Below, piece after piece: positions 1 through 5,523 of a stretch of 7,632 bases of DNA (position 1 is its first letter; every line of letters begins with the position of its first letter). Under the pieces are notes generated by a model. That model saw only the letters and a program-made list of their open reading frames with translations. It did not search any database and was not told the DNA's origin. The stretch spans positions 1 through 7,632 of the forward strand of contig JBGVKB010000031.1 in the NCBI GenBank assembly GCA_045118955.1, in the 5' to 3' direction. Source of the DNA: SFJ001 sp045118955. Its GTDB lineage: Bacteria; Bacillota; Clostridia; Oscillospirales; Ruminococcaceae. The translations under genes were made by a program, and so were the position numbers.

Positions 1-515
1 AGGATGTTGCCGAAGTGACGGCAGGCCATACTGATGGGGGTGGCCAGCTCGGACAGGATGTTGAAGGGCGTCAGCACCGGGATCGGCTCGGTGAAGCCCT
101 TCAGGTAGCCCAGCACGCCGCCGGCCTTGATCTTGTTGTAGGTGATGAGGATGAACACCACCACCGCCCACGCCGCCTCGGTGGACAGATCTGCCGTGGG
201 GCTGAACACGCCCAGCAGACTGATGAGGTTGGAGAAGATCGACAGGCTGAACAGCGCCGCCACAAAGGGGATGAAGTAGGCGAATTTTTCGCCCATGTTG
301 CCGATGGTGAAGTTGCGGGCGGTCTCCACAAGGAACTCCGCCACTGCCTGTTTCTTGCTCACATCGGTCACCTTGAGATCACTGGTGAGCCACAGACACA
401 GGCCGGTGATGATGGCCATGATGAGCCATGTGACCACCAGCGTGGCCGAGATGGGGATGCCGCCCAGAATGGGAATGGTAAAGTAGATCGGTGCGCCCTG
501 AATGTTGACTTCCAA
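1..515 (-). CDS. atpB: ATP synthase F0 subunit a, 3' end cut by window
   Basis: This encodes the membrane stator subunit a of F-type ATP synthase, which forms the proton or sodium half-channels beside the c-ring. Reading the minus strand from 515 gives 171 open codons to the window edge. Hydrophobic segments lie near residues 22-44, 79-103 and 115-127, and a further helix begins around 152. Near the edge is ISMACRHFGNI; its Arg166 matches the essential arginine of the family (R210 in E. coli), and the RHFGN form is familiar from clostridial sequences. The likely start is TTG at 515-513, placed 5 nt after the atpI stop, with a G-rich ribosome site (complement of 526-532) overlapping the atpI tail. 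No in-frame ATG occurs before residue 33, so an ATG start would lose the N-terminus. About 60-100 residues are missing beyond the edge. Identity is secure; the exact start is less so. Confidence 0.93.
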   Translation of the reverse strand, partial: MEVNIQGAPIYFTIPILGGIPISATLVVTWLIMAIITGLCLWLTSDLKVTDVSKKQAVAEFLVETARNFTIGNMGEKFAYFIPFVAALFSLSIFSNLISLLGVFSPTADLSTEAAWAVVVFILITYNKIKAGGVLGYLKGFTEPIPVLTPFNILSELATPISMACRHFGNI

Positions 516-520
516 TGCTC

Positions 521-931
521 TTATTCCCCCCCTTCGTCCCCGGCCGAGCCGGGTTTGTAATGTCCTGTAAGCTGCATGAGCAGGATGGTCACCCGGGGGA
601 AGAACAGGGGAAGGATCACCGTGACCCAGTTGAACACCGGAACCACGAAGCCCAGGATGACCCCCAGCGCACACAGCAGGTTGCGCAGGGTGTATGAGGT
701 CTGCATGATGGCTTTGGCGCGCTTTTCATCCGCGGCGGCCGCCCGCTGCACGGTGATGCCCAGCAGCAGGAAGTTGCCCGCGGCCAGCGCCCAGCCCAGC
801 AGCGCGCCCAGCAGCGCGGTGTGGTCAAAGTGCCCCAGCGCCGCCAGCACCGCCAGCATCACGCCGCACAGCGCGGCGGTGCCCACGGCAATGCGGATGG
901 TCTCCTGCCGCACGGCAGGCTGAAGTCTCAT
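521..931 (-). CDS. atpI: ATP synthase subunit I (AtpI-like) membrane protein
   Basis: This is a 136-residue, four-helix membrane protein of the ATP synthase I type. Hydrophobic stretches fall near residues 14-33, 38-61, 83-100 and 101-120, with a basic loop at 63-74 (QRAAAADEKRAKA) and an acidic tail. Family members precede atpB in many F-type operons; AtpI has been linked to c-ring assembly, and AtpZ/AtpI pairs to Mg2+/Ca2+ uptake. I chose ATG at 931 because AAAGGAGG (complement of 941-948) sits 8 nt upstream and the protein then starts MRLQPAVRQE. A longer reading to 1171 runs antisense-like through the neighbouring atpZ gene in another frame and has no family resemblance. It is 31 nt downstream of the AtpZ-like gene and 5 nt upstream of atpB, so the three are surely one transcript. 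Context carries much of the assignment because the family diverges fast. Confidence 0.85.
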   Translation of the reverse strand: MRLQPAVRQETIRIAVGTAALCGVMLAVLAALGHFDHTALLGALLGWALAAGNFLLLGITVQRAAAADEKRAKAIMQTSYTLRNLLCALGVILGFVVPVFNWVTVILPLFFPRVTILLMQLTGHYKPGSAGDEGGE

Positions 932-962
932 AAGCAGTCCCTCCTTTAAAAGACAGATAGGT

Positions 963-1226
963 TCAGCGGTGATCGTTGAAGCCGGGGGGTGCCTGCTCCC
1001 GCCTGGCACGGTTGAGCGCCATGCGGGCGAAGCTCCACACGCTGCCCGCCGCGCCGCCCATCCCCAGCAGGATGCCCGCCAGCATGACCCATGGGCCGAG
1101 GCCCAGCCGGGTCTGAAGCTGCCACGCGCCCCAGATGCACAGGAACAGCGGCGCCACCATGCTGATGCCAAGCTGGGTCAGCCAGGTGATGTCCCGCCAA
1201 AGGCGGAAGCGGTTCGGTTTCGGCAT
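963..1226 (-). CDS. atpZ: AtpZ-like F0F1-ATPase accessory membrane protein
   Basis: This small protein of 87 residues has two membrane helices, near residues 15-36 and 45-68, joined by a short loop (QLQTRLGLGP). It resembles the AtpZ/AtpI group of ATPase accessory subunits: a basic N-terminus with RLWRDITWLTQLG, a glycine-rich second helix (GILLGMGGAAGS) and a basic tail. As first gene of the F-type operon, before atpI and atpB, it occupies the expected atpZ position. In other bacteria AtpZ with AtpI has been reported to carry Mg2+/Ca2+ for the synthase; whether that holds here is inference. The start at 1226 is preferred over an in-frame ATG at 1241 because the GGAGGG overlapping that upstream ATG is the ribosome site for 1226. 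Transcription probably comes from the promoter at 1343-1371, giving a leader of about 110 nt with a hairpin. Confidence 0.8.
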   Translation of the reverse strand: MPKPNRFRLWRDITWLTQLGISMVAPLFLCIWGAWQLQTRLGLGPWVMLAGILLGMGGAAGSVWSFARMALNRARREQAPPGFNDHR

Positions 1227-1233
1227 GAGCCTG

Positions 1234-1239
1234 CCCTCC
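1234..1239 (-). promoter_or_regulatory. Ribosome site that decides the atpZ start
   Basis: On the minus strand GGAGGG lies 7 nt before the ATG at 1226. The possible upstream ATG (1241-1239) overlaps this same sequence and has no ribosome site of its own, so 1226 is the better start. Confidence 0.75.
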
Positions 1240-1260
1240 ATTGGTTTACACGATCATCCG

Positions 1261-1283
1261 CTTGTTTATCATTGATGAACAAG
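1261..1283 (-). promoter_or_regulatory. 23-bp dyad in the ATP synthase operon leader
   Basis: CTTGTTTATC and GATGAACAAG flank a 3-nt centre (ATT). The arms are complementary over 10 positions with one T-G pair. The dyad lies between the inferred transcription start (about 1336) and the atpZ start codon (1226), so it could fold as a leader hairpin or act as an operator. No T-run follows it on the minus strand, so it does not look like a simple terminator. Confidence 0.6.
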
Positions 1284-1342
1284 TCGGCCTTTTGTACACC
1301 AAATCCGGTCGATGTTGTCATCAAATGTGCTAATTTATGTTC

Positions 1343-1371
1343 AGTATATCAAATTCAAATGCAATGCACAA
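1343..1371 (-). promoter_or_regulatory. Probable sigma-A promoter of the ATP synthase operon
   Basis: On the minus strand a -35-like TTGTGC (1366-1371) is followed after exactly 17 nt by TATACT (1343-1348). The -10 is preceded by TGA, an extended -10 (TGn) element. The weak -35 (three of six consensus bases) would be offset by the extended -10. The start would be near 1336, about 110 nt before atpZ. The surroundings are AT-rich compared with the coding sequence on both sides. Confidence 0.7.
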
Positions 1372-1515
1372 CAAAATTCTGTACAAAAACGCTCCCCATT
1401 TTTTGCCTTGTGGTCTGCGAGAAGCTTTCCCTTTTAGACTTTCGGGCCATTATCCTCCGCTCACGGTCATTTTGGTTTTTTTCACAGGTCCACCCCTCTC
1501 ATCCCGCGCAGACAG

Positions 1516-1551
1516 CAACAGGCGGCCTCCCTGCCGGGCGGCCGCCTGTTG
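1516..1551. terminator. 12-bp hairpin after the CPBP protease gene
   Basis: CAACAGGCGGCC (1516-1527) pairs perfectly with GGCCGCCTGTTG (1540-1551) around a 12-nt loop. It starts 13 nt after the protease stop codon (1565-1567) when read on the minus strand, so it probably ends that operon. The T-rich tail (TTTTGTGTTT, 1552-1561) lies on the plus-strand side, while the minus strand exits into a GC-rich sequence. It would therefore work better as a plus-strand or convergent terminator than for the gene it follows. Confidence 0.5.
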
Positions 1552-1564
1552 TTTTGTGTTTGGG

Positions 1565-2509
1565 TCAGAGTTCTTCGGTTTGGATGGGCATGGGGGTGTG
1601 CTCCAGCTTCCGCAGATGACGCAGGGCGAGCAGCGCCAGCGCCAGCAGGGGCAGCCCCGCCAGCACGCCGGCGGGCGCGGGACCGAACAGAAGGTTCGCA
1701 CCCTCGGCGGGCAGGAAGAACTGCCCCGCCGCGCCCACCGCGTTGATGGCGCCGTGGGCCAGCGCCGCCGGCCAGATGCTGCCGCTGCGCACGGTGAGCC
1801 AGCACAGGCACACACCCGCGCTGAAGCAGAACAGGCACATGGCCAGCACGCCGGCCACCGGCCAGCCGGGATAGCCCACCCCGTAGTTGTGGCCATTCAC
1901 GGTCACAGGCAGGTGCCACAGCCCCCAGATGACGCCGCCCGCCAGCACGCCCCGGGTCACGCCCAGACGGCTGATGAGCCGGGGGTACAGCCAGCCCCGC
2001 CAGCCGACCTCCTCGCCCAGCGCGAACAGCAGGTTCATGAAGGGGGCGACGGTGAGGGCCATGGCGATCTGGCTCACCATGCTGAGCCGCAGCAGTTCCG
2101 CGCCGCCCTGCGCCCGATAGACCTCCTCACCGAATTGGGCGATATAGACGGTCTCCATGTAGCCCATGTTCGGGTCAAAGCTTTGGGGAAGCAGCGCAAA
2201 GTACAGCACCGCGCCCAGCGCGGTGACCGCCGCCGGCCCCCACAGGGCCAGCAGGTATCGCTTCATGTTCCCCCGCAGGCGGGGCTTCCAGCCGGTCGGC
2301 TCCCGCCCGCCGGGGCACAGCCGCCCCGTAAGCAGCGCCGCCGCCAGCGGCGCGAACATCCCCAGCGCGGTGAAGAGCTGCGCGCTCGGCGCCGGCAGCA
2401 TCCCCAGAGGGCCATACAGAAGGCCGCCCAGCAGCCACACCGCCCACGCAAGGCCGAAGCTCAGCAGCAGGTAGACCCACAGGGGTCGGTCGTTCCAAAG
2501 TTGTTTCAT
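1565..2509 (-). CDS. CPBP-family (CAAX-like) intramembrane glutamic protease
   Basis: This encodes a 314-residue polytopic membrane protein of the CPBP (CAAX protease and bacteriocin-processing, formerly Abi) family. The three family motifs are visible: EEVGWR at residues 166-171 (glutamate pair and arginine), WGLWHLP at 195-201 (His199), and AHGAIN at 251-256 (His252, Asn256). The conserved glutamates and histidines lie in membrane helices and are expected to form the active site. At least six hydrophobic segments can be seen, including residues 11-31, 45-62, 84-106, 148-164, 218-239 and 280-297. Start 2509 is chosen for AGGAGA 7 nt upstream; an alternative ATG eight codons earlier (2533) lacks a good ribosome site. 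It is the last gene of the merR-ybjQ-CPBP operon, 36 nt after the YbjQ-like gene. Family roles include prenyl-protein processing, peptide immunity and anti-sigma cleavage; the substrate here is unknown. Confidence 0.92.
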   Translation of the reverse strand: MKQLWNDRPLWVYLLLSFGLAWAVWLLGGLLYGPLGMLPAPSAQLFTALGMFAPLAAALLTGRLCPGGREPTGWKPRLRGNMKRYLLALWGPAAVTALGAVLYFALLPQSFDPNMGYMETVYIAQFGEEVYRAQGGAELLRLSMVSQIAMALTVAPFMNLLFALGEEVGWRGWLYPRLISRLGVTRGVLAGGVIWGLWHLPVTVNGHNYGVGYPGWPVAGVLAMCLFCFSAGVCLCWLTVRSGSIWPAALAHGAINAVGAAGQFFLPAEGANLLFGPAPAGVLAGLPLLALALLALRHLRKLEHTPMPIQTEEL

Positions 2510-2545
2510 GGTCGCTCTCCTTTGCCCGGACACCGGGCATCCGGC

Positions 2546-2863
2546 TTATTCCTCGAGGATGCGCACGGCGGTGCCGTAGGCGATGACCTCGGCGGCAGAC
2601 TGCATCAGGCTGCTGGAGGCAAAGCGCATATTGAGCACCGCATTGGCTCCCTGCGCCTCGGCATCCTTCACCATGCGGCCCATGGCGATCTGCCGGGCCT
2701 CATTCAGCAGCTCGGTGTAGGCGGTGATCTCGCCGCCCACCAGCGTCTTCATGGCACTGAGGAAGTCCTTGCCAAAGTTTTTGCTCAGCACCACGCTGCC
2801 TCGTACCAGTCCCAGCACCTCATATTGTTTGCCGGGCAGATGATCAATATTGACGATAAGCAT
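2546..2863 (-). CDS. YbjQ-family (UPF0145, DUF74) protein
   Basis: This small 105-residue soluble protein resembles the YbjQ/UPF0145 family, sometimes labelled heavy-metal-binding on structural grounds only. Family signs are an N-terminal strand followed by YEVLGLVRGSVV (residues 14-25), a central helix with EARQIAMGRMVKDAEAQGANAV (near 55-76), and a C-terminal AYGTAVRI (95-102). Members form ring-like oligomers in solved structures, and their biological role is not established. The start at 2863 follows AAGGGGG 7 nt upstream and lies inside the end of the merR-like gene: the two overlap by 20 nt in different frames, which points to coupled translation. An in-frame ATG at 2893 would extend the protein by 10 residues without family similarity. 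I assign no molecular function beyond the family. Confidence 0.85.
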   Translation of the reverse strand: MLIVNIDHLPGKQYEVLGLVRGSVVLSKNFGKDFLSAMKTLVGGEITAYTELLNEARQIAMGRMVKDAEAQGANAVLNMRFASSSLMQSAAEVIAYGTAVRILEE

Positions 2864-3485
2864 CGAATTCCCCCTTTTTGATCTCAAAAACACGCTGAAC
2901 GAACACCACCACCGTGCCGAAGATGCACAGCAGCGGGATGGCCAGCAGCAGCGCCGCCACCGGCCAAGGGATCGGATCCACCGACATCGCCCACAGGATC
3001 AGCCCCACCGACAGCAGCATCAGCAGCACGAAGCTGCCGCCGCCCAGCAGAGCACCCAGGTACTGATCCCTTCGGTCGTTCTGTCTCACATCCACGAACG
3101 TCACTCCCTTCTCCTCCTGTCGGGTCATGGTCTCCAGGAAGGCTTCGGCATCCAGCGCGCCCAGCGGGCCGGGGCGCTGGGCCAGCGACTCGCACAGCTC
3201 CCGCGCCGCGGCCAGATCCGCCTGCCGATGCTCCAGCAGAAGCTGGTGGCGGCGCATCCCCTCGGCGAGGGTGATCTGCCCCGCCAGCATGGCCTTCACC
3301 TCGGGCAGGGGCACGTCCAGCTTGCGCAGCAGCTTGATACGCCGCAGCGCCGCCACGTCCTCCTGCGAGTAATCCCGGTAGCCGTTGGCTCCCTCCCGCC
3401 GGGGGCTGATCAGCCCCTCGGCCTCGTAGAAGCGGATGTTGGTCTTGCTGATGCCGACCTCCTGCTCCACCTGTTGGATGCGCAT
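2844..3485 (-). CDS. MerR-family regulator with C-terminal membrane anchor
   Basis: This is a 213-residue transcription regulator. Residues 1-70 form a MerR-type winged helix-turn-helix: MRIQQVEQEVGISKTNIRFY, then EGLISPRR and GYRDYSQEDV, followed by RRIKLLRKLDVPLPEVK. Residues 75-105 look like the long dimerisation helix. Unlike classical MerR proteins with a short effector-binding tail, it continues into two hydrophobic segments (about 144-167 and 174-197) separated by SVDPIPWP, then a basic end (FEIKKGEFDAYRQY). This topology places the DNA-binding domain and C-terminus in the cytoplasm. There is no cysteine cluster for metal sensing, so the signal is unknown. AGGAGG (complement of 3495-3500) precedes the ATG by 9 nt. 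It heads an operon with a YbjQ-like protein and an intramembrane protease, and its own promoter carries a MerR-type dyad, so autoregulation is likely. Confidence 0.9.
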   Translation of the reverse strand: MRIQQVEQEVGISKTNIRFYEAEGLISPRREGANGYRDYSQEDVAALRRIKLLRKLDVPLPEVKAMLAGQITLAEGMRRHQLLLEHRQADLAAARELCESLAQRPGPLGALDAEAFLETMTRQEEKGVTFVDVRQNDRRDQYLGALLGGGSFVLLMLLSVGLILWAMSVDPIPWPVAALLLAIPLLCIFGTVVVFVQRVFEIKKGEFDAYRQY

Positions 3486-3510
3486 GGCACCTCACCTCCT
3501 GTTTGACCTT

Positions 3511-3541
3511 ATCTTAGACCCTCCACCCGGTGGAAGGTCAA
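3511..3541 (-). promoter_or_regulatory. MerR-type promoter and operator of the merR-ybjQ-CPBP operon
   Basis: On the minus strand TTGACC (-35, 3536-3541) and TAAGAT (-10, 3511-3516) are 19 nt apart. That is longer than the usual 17 and typical of promoters that MerR proteins activate by untwisting. The spacer region holds a dyad: ACCCTCCACC (3518-3527) and GGTGGAAGGT (3529-3538) around one central base, with a single mismatch. The start would fall near 3504, leaving a very short leader before the ribosome site at 3495-3500. Confidence 0.82.
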
Positions 3542-3618
3542 GGGAAAATGTGAAATTTCAAATCGCGATGCTGCGTATTTTTAAAAAATTTCCAGAAGCT
3601 CCAGCCGCTGACAGCCGC

Positions 3619-3664
3619 AAAAAACAGCCCGAAGGCCGCCGCTCTGGGCTGTCTCCGGGCTGTT
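3619..3664 (-). terminator. Intrinsic terminator of the YbjN-domain gene
   Basis: Read on the minus strand, AACAGCCCG (complement of 3656-3664) can pair with CGGGCTGTT (complement of 3623-3631), and a run of six T (3619-3624) overlaps and follows the stem. A second copy of the left arm (ACAGCCC, complement of 3646-3652) offers an alternative shorter hairpin. It starts 17 nt after the stop codon at 3681. Confidence 0.85.
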
Positions 3665-3680
3665 GTATGTGCTTGGTGGC

Positions 3681-4115
3681 TTACTTGCCGCCCCACAGAG
3701 CCTGCATCATCTTGGGGTAACCCTCGTCGATGATGTTGCAGCCGCGCTGCACCAGCTCGTAGACCACAGGGCCGATGGTGTCGGGGGTGATGACGCAGTC
3801 CACCGCGGCGGTGACCTCGGAGTCCTCGTCCAGGTAGAAGCGGTACCAGCGGTAGCTGCTGTTCAGCTCGTTCATCACCAGCTGCATGGCGGCGGCCTTG
3901 GCGGCGCCGTTGGCCTTGGCGATGCTCCACACACGGATGGCCACATTGTCCTCATCGGGATCCACGAAAATCTTGAAGCGGATCTTGTCGATGTTGTCGC
4001 AGTTGTACACGACGGTCACCACGTCCTTGCCGGCCTTGGTGGTGTCGATGTCAGACAGCCACTTCATCTTCTTGCTCTCAAAGTAGTCGAGCATCTTACG
4101 GGTCGCACGAATCAT
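3681..4115 (-). CDS. YbjN-domain protein
   Basis: This 144-residue soluble protein looks like a YbjN-domain member, a fold related to type III secretion chaperones. Visible signs are an N-terminal helix ending in KKMKWLSD, alternating strands VVTVVYNCDNI, KIRFKIFVDPD and NVAIRVWSI, then the helix AMQLVMNELNSSYRWYRFYLD (about 77-96), acidic DEDSEVTAAVD, and a C-terminal helix. In other bacteria YbjN proteins are described as sensory or stress-related regulators, but the mechanism is not known. There is no signal peptide or membrane segment. AGGAGG (complement of 4124-4129) lies 8 nt before the ATG, a near-ideal spacing. The gene stands alone, with its own candidate promoter and its own terminator, so it is probably a single-gene transcript. 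The family call rests on my recognition of the pattern rather than a search. Confidence 0.72.
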   Translation of the reverse strand: MIRATRKMLDYFESKKMKWLSDIDTTKAGKDVVTVVYNCDNIDKIRFKIFVDPDEDNVAIRVWSIAKANGAAKAAAMQLVMNELNSSYRWYRFYLDEDSEVTAAVDCVITPDTIGPVVYELVQRGCNIIDEGYPKMMQALWGGK

Positions 4116-4140
4116 AACATGTTCCTCCTGTGTCCTTTAT

Positions 4141-4158
4141 CCTTGGGGTGCCCCGAGG
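4141..4158. repeat. 18-bp near-perfect palindrome in the YbjN-gene leader
   Basis: CCTTGGGG and CCCCGAGG flank a two-base centre (TG), complementary over eight positions with one T-G pair. It lies between the candidate -10 (4188-4193) and the ribosome site (4124-4129), so it could be an operator or a small leader hairpin. Confidence 0.5.
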
Positions 4159-4187
4159 TGGGTCGCCGCCATTTTATCCTTATGGTT

Positions 4188-4193
4188 ATCTTA
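4188..4193 (-). promoter_or_regulatory. Candidate -10 box of the YbjN-domain gene
   Basis: TAAGAT on the minus strand, identical to the -10 of the merR promoter, sits in an AT-rich stretch about 70 nt before the start codon. The best -35 at 17 nt (TGGCGC) is poor, so this is tentative. Confidence 0.35.
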
Positions 4194-4234
4194 CACCATA
4201 TCATTCGACCGCGCCAGTCTTTTATCGGATAAAC

Positions 4235-4260
4235 CGGAAAAATTTTAAAACTTTTTTCCG
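4235..4260 (-). terminator. AT-rich inverted repeat after the helicase gene, possible terminator
   Basis: CGGAAAAA (4235-4242) and TTTTTCCG (4253-4260) are perfect complements around a 10-nt centre that includes TTTTAAAA. It begins 4 nt after the helicase stop codon (4265-4267). The stem is AT-rich apart from its base, and the T-run lies in the stem itself, so it would be a weak or atypical terminator. No better one is present before the next gene. Confidence 0.45.
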
Positions 4261-4264
4261 CGCC

Positions 4265-5443
4265 TCAGAAATAGGCCTTGATGTTGAACTTATCCTTCTT
4301 CTCCACCTGCTCCACCACCAGCTTCTCGTGGTTGAAGTCGAAGTGGACGGGGGTGGCCTCGTTGCGGGTCAGGCGCAGCAGCTCGCCCACCCGCTTCTCC
4401 TCGTCGGGGGTGTACAGCAGGTAGCTGACGCCCTCCCGCTTGGCGCGGCCGGTGCGGCCGATGCGGTGGGTGTAGTACTCGTTGGAGTCGGGCACGTCGT
4501 AGTTGATGACCGCGTCCACGTCCTCCACGTCGATGCCGCGGGCGGCCACGTCGGTGGCCACCAGCACGTGCAGCTTGCCCTCCCGGAAGGTGCCCATGAT
4601 CTTGTTGCGCTCCGCCTGGGACAGATCGCCGTGCAGGCAGTCCACCTGGAAGTTCAGGCGGGCGAGCTGGTTGCACAGGGTGGCGGTGGTGAACTTGGTG
4701 TTGCAGAACACCATCACCCGCCCGTAGCCGCCGGACAGGATGATCTGGGCCACGTCCGCCAGCTTGTCCCGGCCGGTGGTCTTGAGCTTGTACTGGGTGA
4801 TCTTGGGCATACTCTCCAGCACGGGCTGCACCGAGATCTCGGCGGGGTCCTTCTGGTACAGCCAGCCGATGTCCATCACCTCGCGGCTGATGGTGGCGCT
4901 GAACATGGACAGGCTCTTGCGGGCCTTCATCAGGTCGATGATGTGGCGCACGTCCTTGTAGAAGCCCATGTTCAGCATCTCGTCCGCCTCGTCCAGTACC
5001 ACGGTGGTCACATGGCTGATGTCGATGGTGCGGTGGCGCACATGGTCCATCAGGCGACCGGGGGTGGCCACCACGATCTGGCAGCCCTTCTTGAGCTGGT
5101 CGATCTGCTTCTGCATATTGGCGCCGCCATAGACGCAGGCGGTGCGCACCTTGGGCATAAAGTGGGTCAGATCCCGCAGATCCTCGGCGATCTGCTGAGC
5201 CAGCTCACGGGTGGGGGCCAGAATGACGGTCTGGGGCCATGCGGCCTCCTTGTCAAGCTGCTCGATGACGGGGATGCCGAAGGCGCAGGTCTTGCCGGTG
5301 CCGGTGGGGGCCTTGGCGATCACGTCCTTGCCGGACATCATCACGGGGATGGCCTTCTCCTGGATCTCGGTCATCTCCACAAAGCCCATGCGCTCCACCG
5401 CCTGCAGGATCTCCGGGCTGACGGTCAGGTCTTTGTACAACAT
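4265..5443 (-). CDS. DEAD-box ATP-dependent RNA helicase
   Basis: This RNA helicase has 392 residues from the chosen start. All core motifs are present in order: Q motif GFVEMTEIQEKAIP (20-33), motif I APTGTGKT (45-52), Ia PTRELAQQI (77-85), Ib TPGRL (127-131), II DEAD (151-154), III SAT (182-184), IV VMVFCNT, V ATDVAARGIDV and VI HRIGRTGR. The protein ends shortly after the second RecA lobe with VVEQVEKKDKFNIKAYF. It lacks the long basic or DbpA-type RNA-binding tail found in CsdA/DbpA proteins, so it is a minimal core helicase; likely jobs are ribosome assembly, mRNA turnover or cold adaptation. I chose ATG 5443 because the conserved region begins there and AAGGA lies 10 nt upstream. An upstream in-frame ATG at 5515 adds 24 poorly conserved residues and sits about where transcription should begin. 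It is probably monocistronic. Confidence 0.95.
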   Translation of the reverse strand: MLYKDLTVSPEILQAVERMGFVEMTEIQEKAIPVMMSGKDVIAKAPTGTGKTCAFGIPVIEQLDKEAAWPQTVILAPTRELAQQIAEDLRDLTHFMPKVRTACVYGGANMQKQIDQLKKGCQIVVATPGRLMDHVRHRTIDISHVTTVVLDEADEMLNMGFYKDVRHIIDLMKARKSLSMFSATISREVMDIGWLYQKDPAEISVQPVLESMPKITQYKLKTTGRDKLADVAQIILSGGYGRVMVFCNTKFTTATLCNQLARLNFQVDCLHGDLSQAERNKIMGTFREGKLHVLVATDVAARGIDVEDVDAVINYDVPDSNEYYTHRIGRTGRAKREGVSYLLYTPDEEKRVGELLRLTRNEATPVHFDFNHEKLVVEQVEKKDKFNIKAYF

Positions 5444-5481
5444 AGGTTCGCGTTCCTTTTCTCGTTCGTTCTCTATCGGGA

Positions 5482-5505
5482 CGGCCGCGCAGGGTGGTGC
5501 GGCCG
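5482..5505 (-). promoter_or_regulatory. GC hairpin in the helicase leader
   Basis: CGGCCGC (5482-5488) pairs perfectly with GCGGCCG (5499-5505) around 10 nt. It lies about 12 nt into the inferred transcript and 39 nt before the start codon at 5443. It could be a self-regulatory fold that the helicase itself resolves; this is inference. Confidence 0.45.
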
Positions 5506-5523
5506 GTTCAGACATACATAGTT

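Noticed and set aside
1337..2881. A 514-codon plus-strand open frame
   Set aside because: It is antisense to the CPBP protease and YbjQ genes, very rich in Gln, His, Arg and Pro with no recognisable domain, which is the usual look of a shadow frame in GC-rich DNA.
2844..3485. Assignment of the MerR-like protein to a metal or drug regulator subgroup
   Set aside because: No metal-binding cysteine pattern or known ligand domain is visible, so no specific gene name is justified.
4130..5521. A 463-codon plus-strand open frame
   Set aside because: It is wholly antisense to the DEAD-box helicase, whose motifs are complete. The plus-strand product is a low-complexity His/Leu/Gly/Val sequence.
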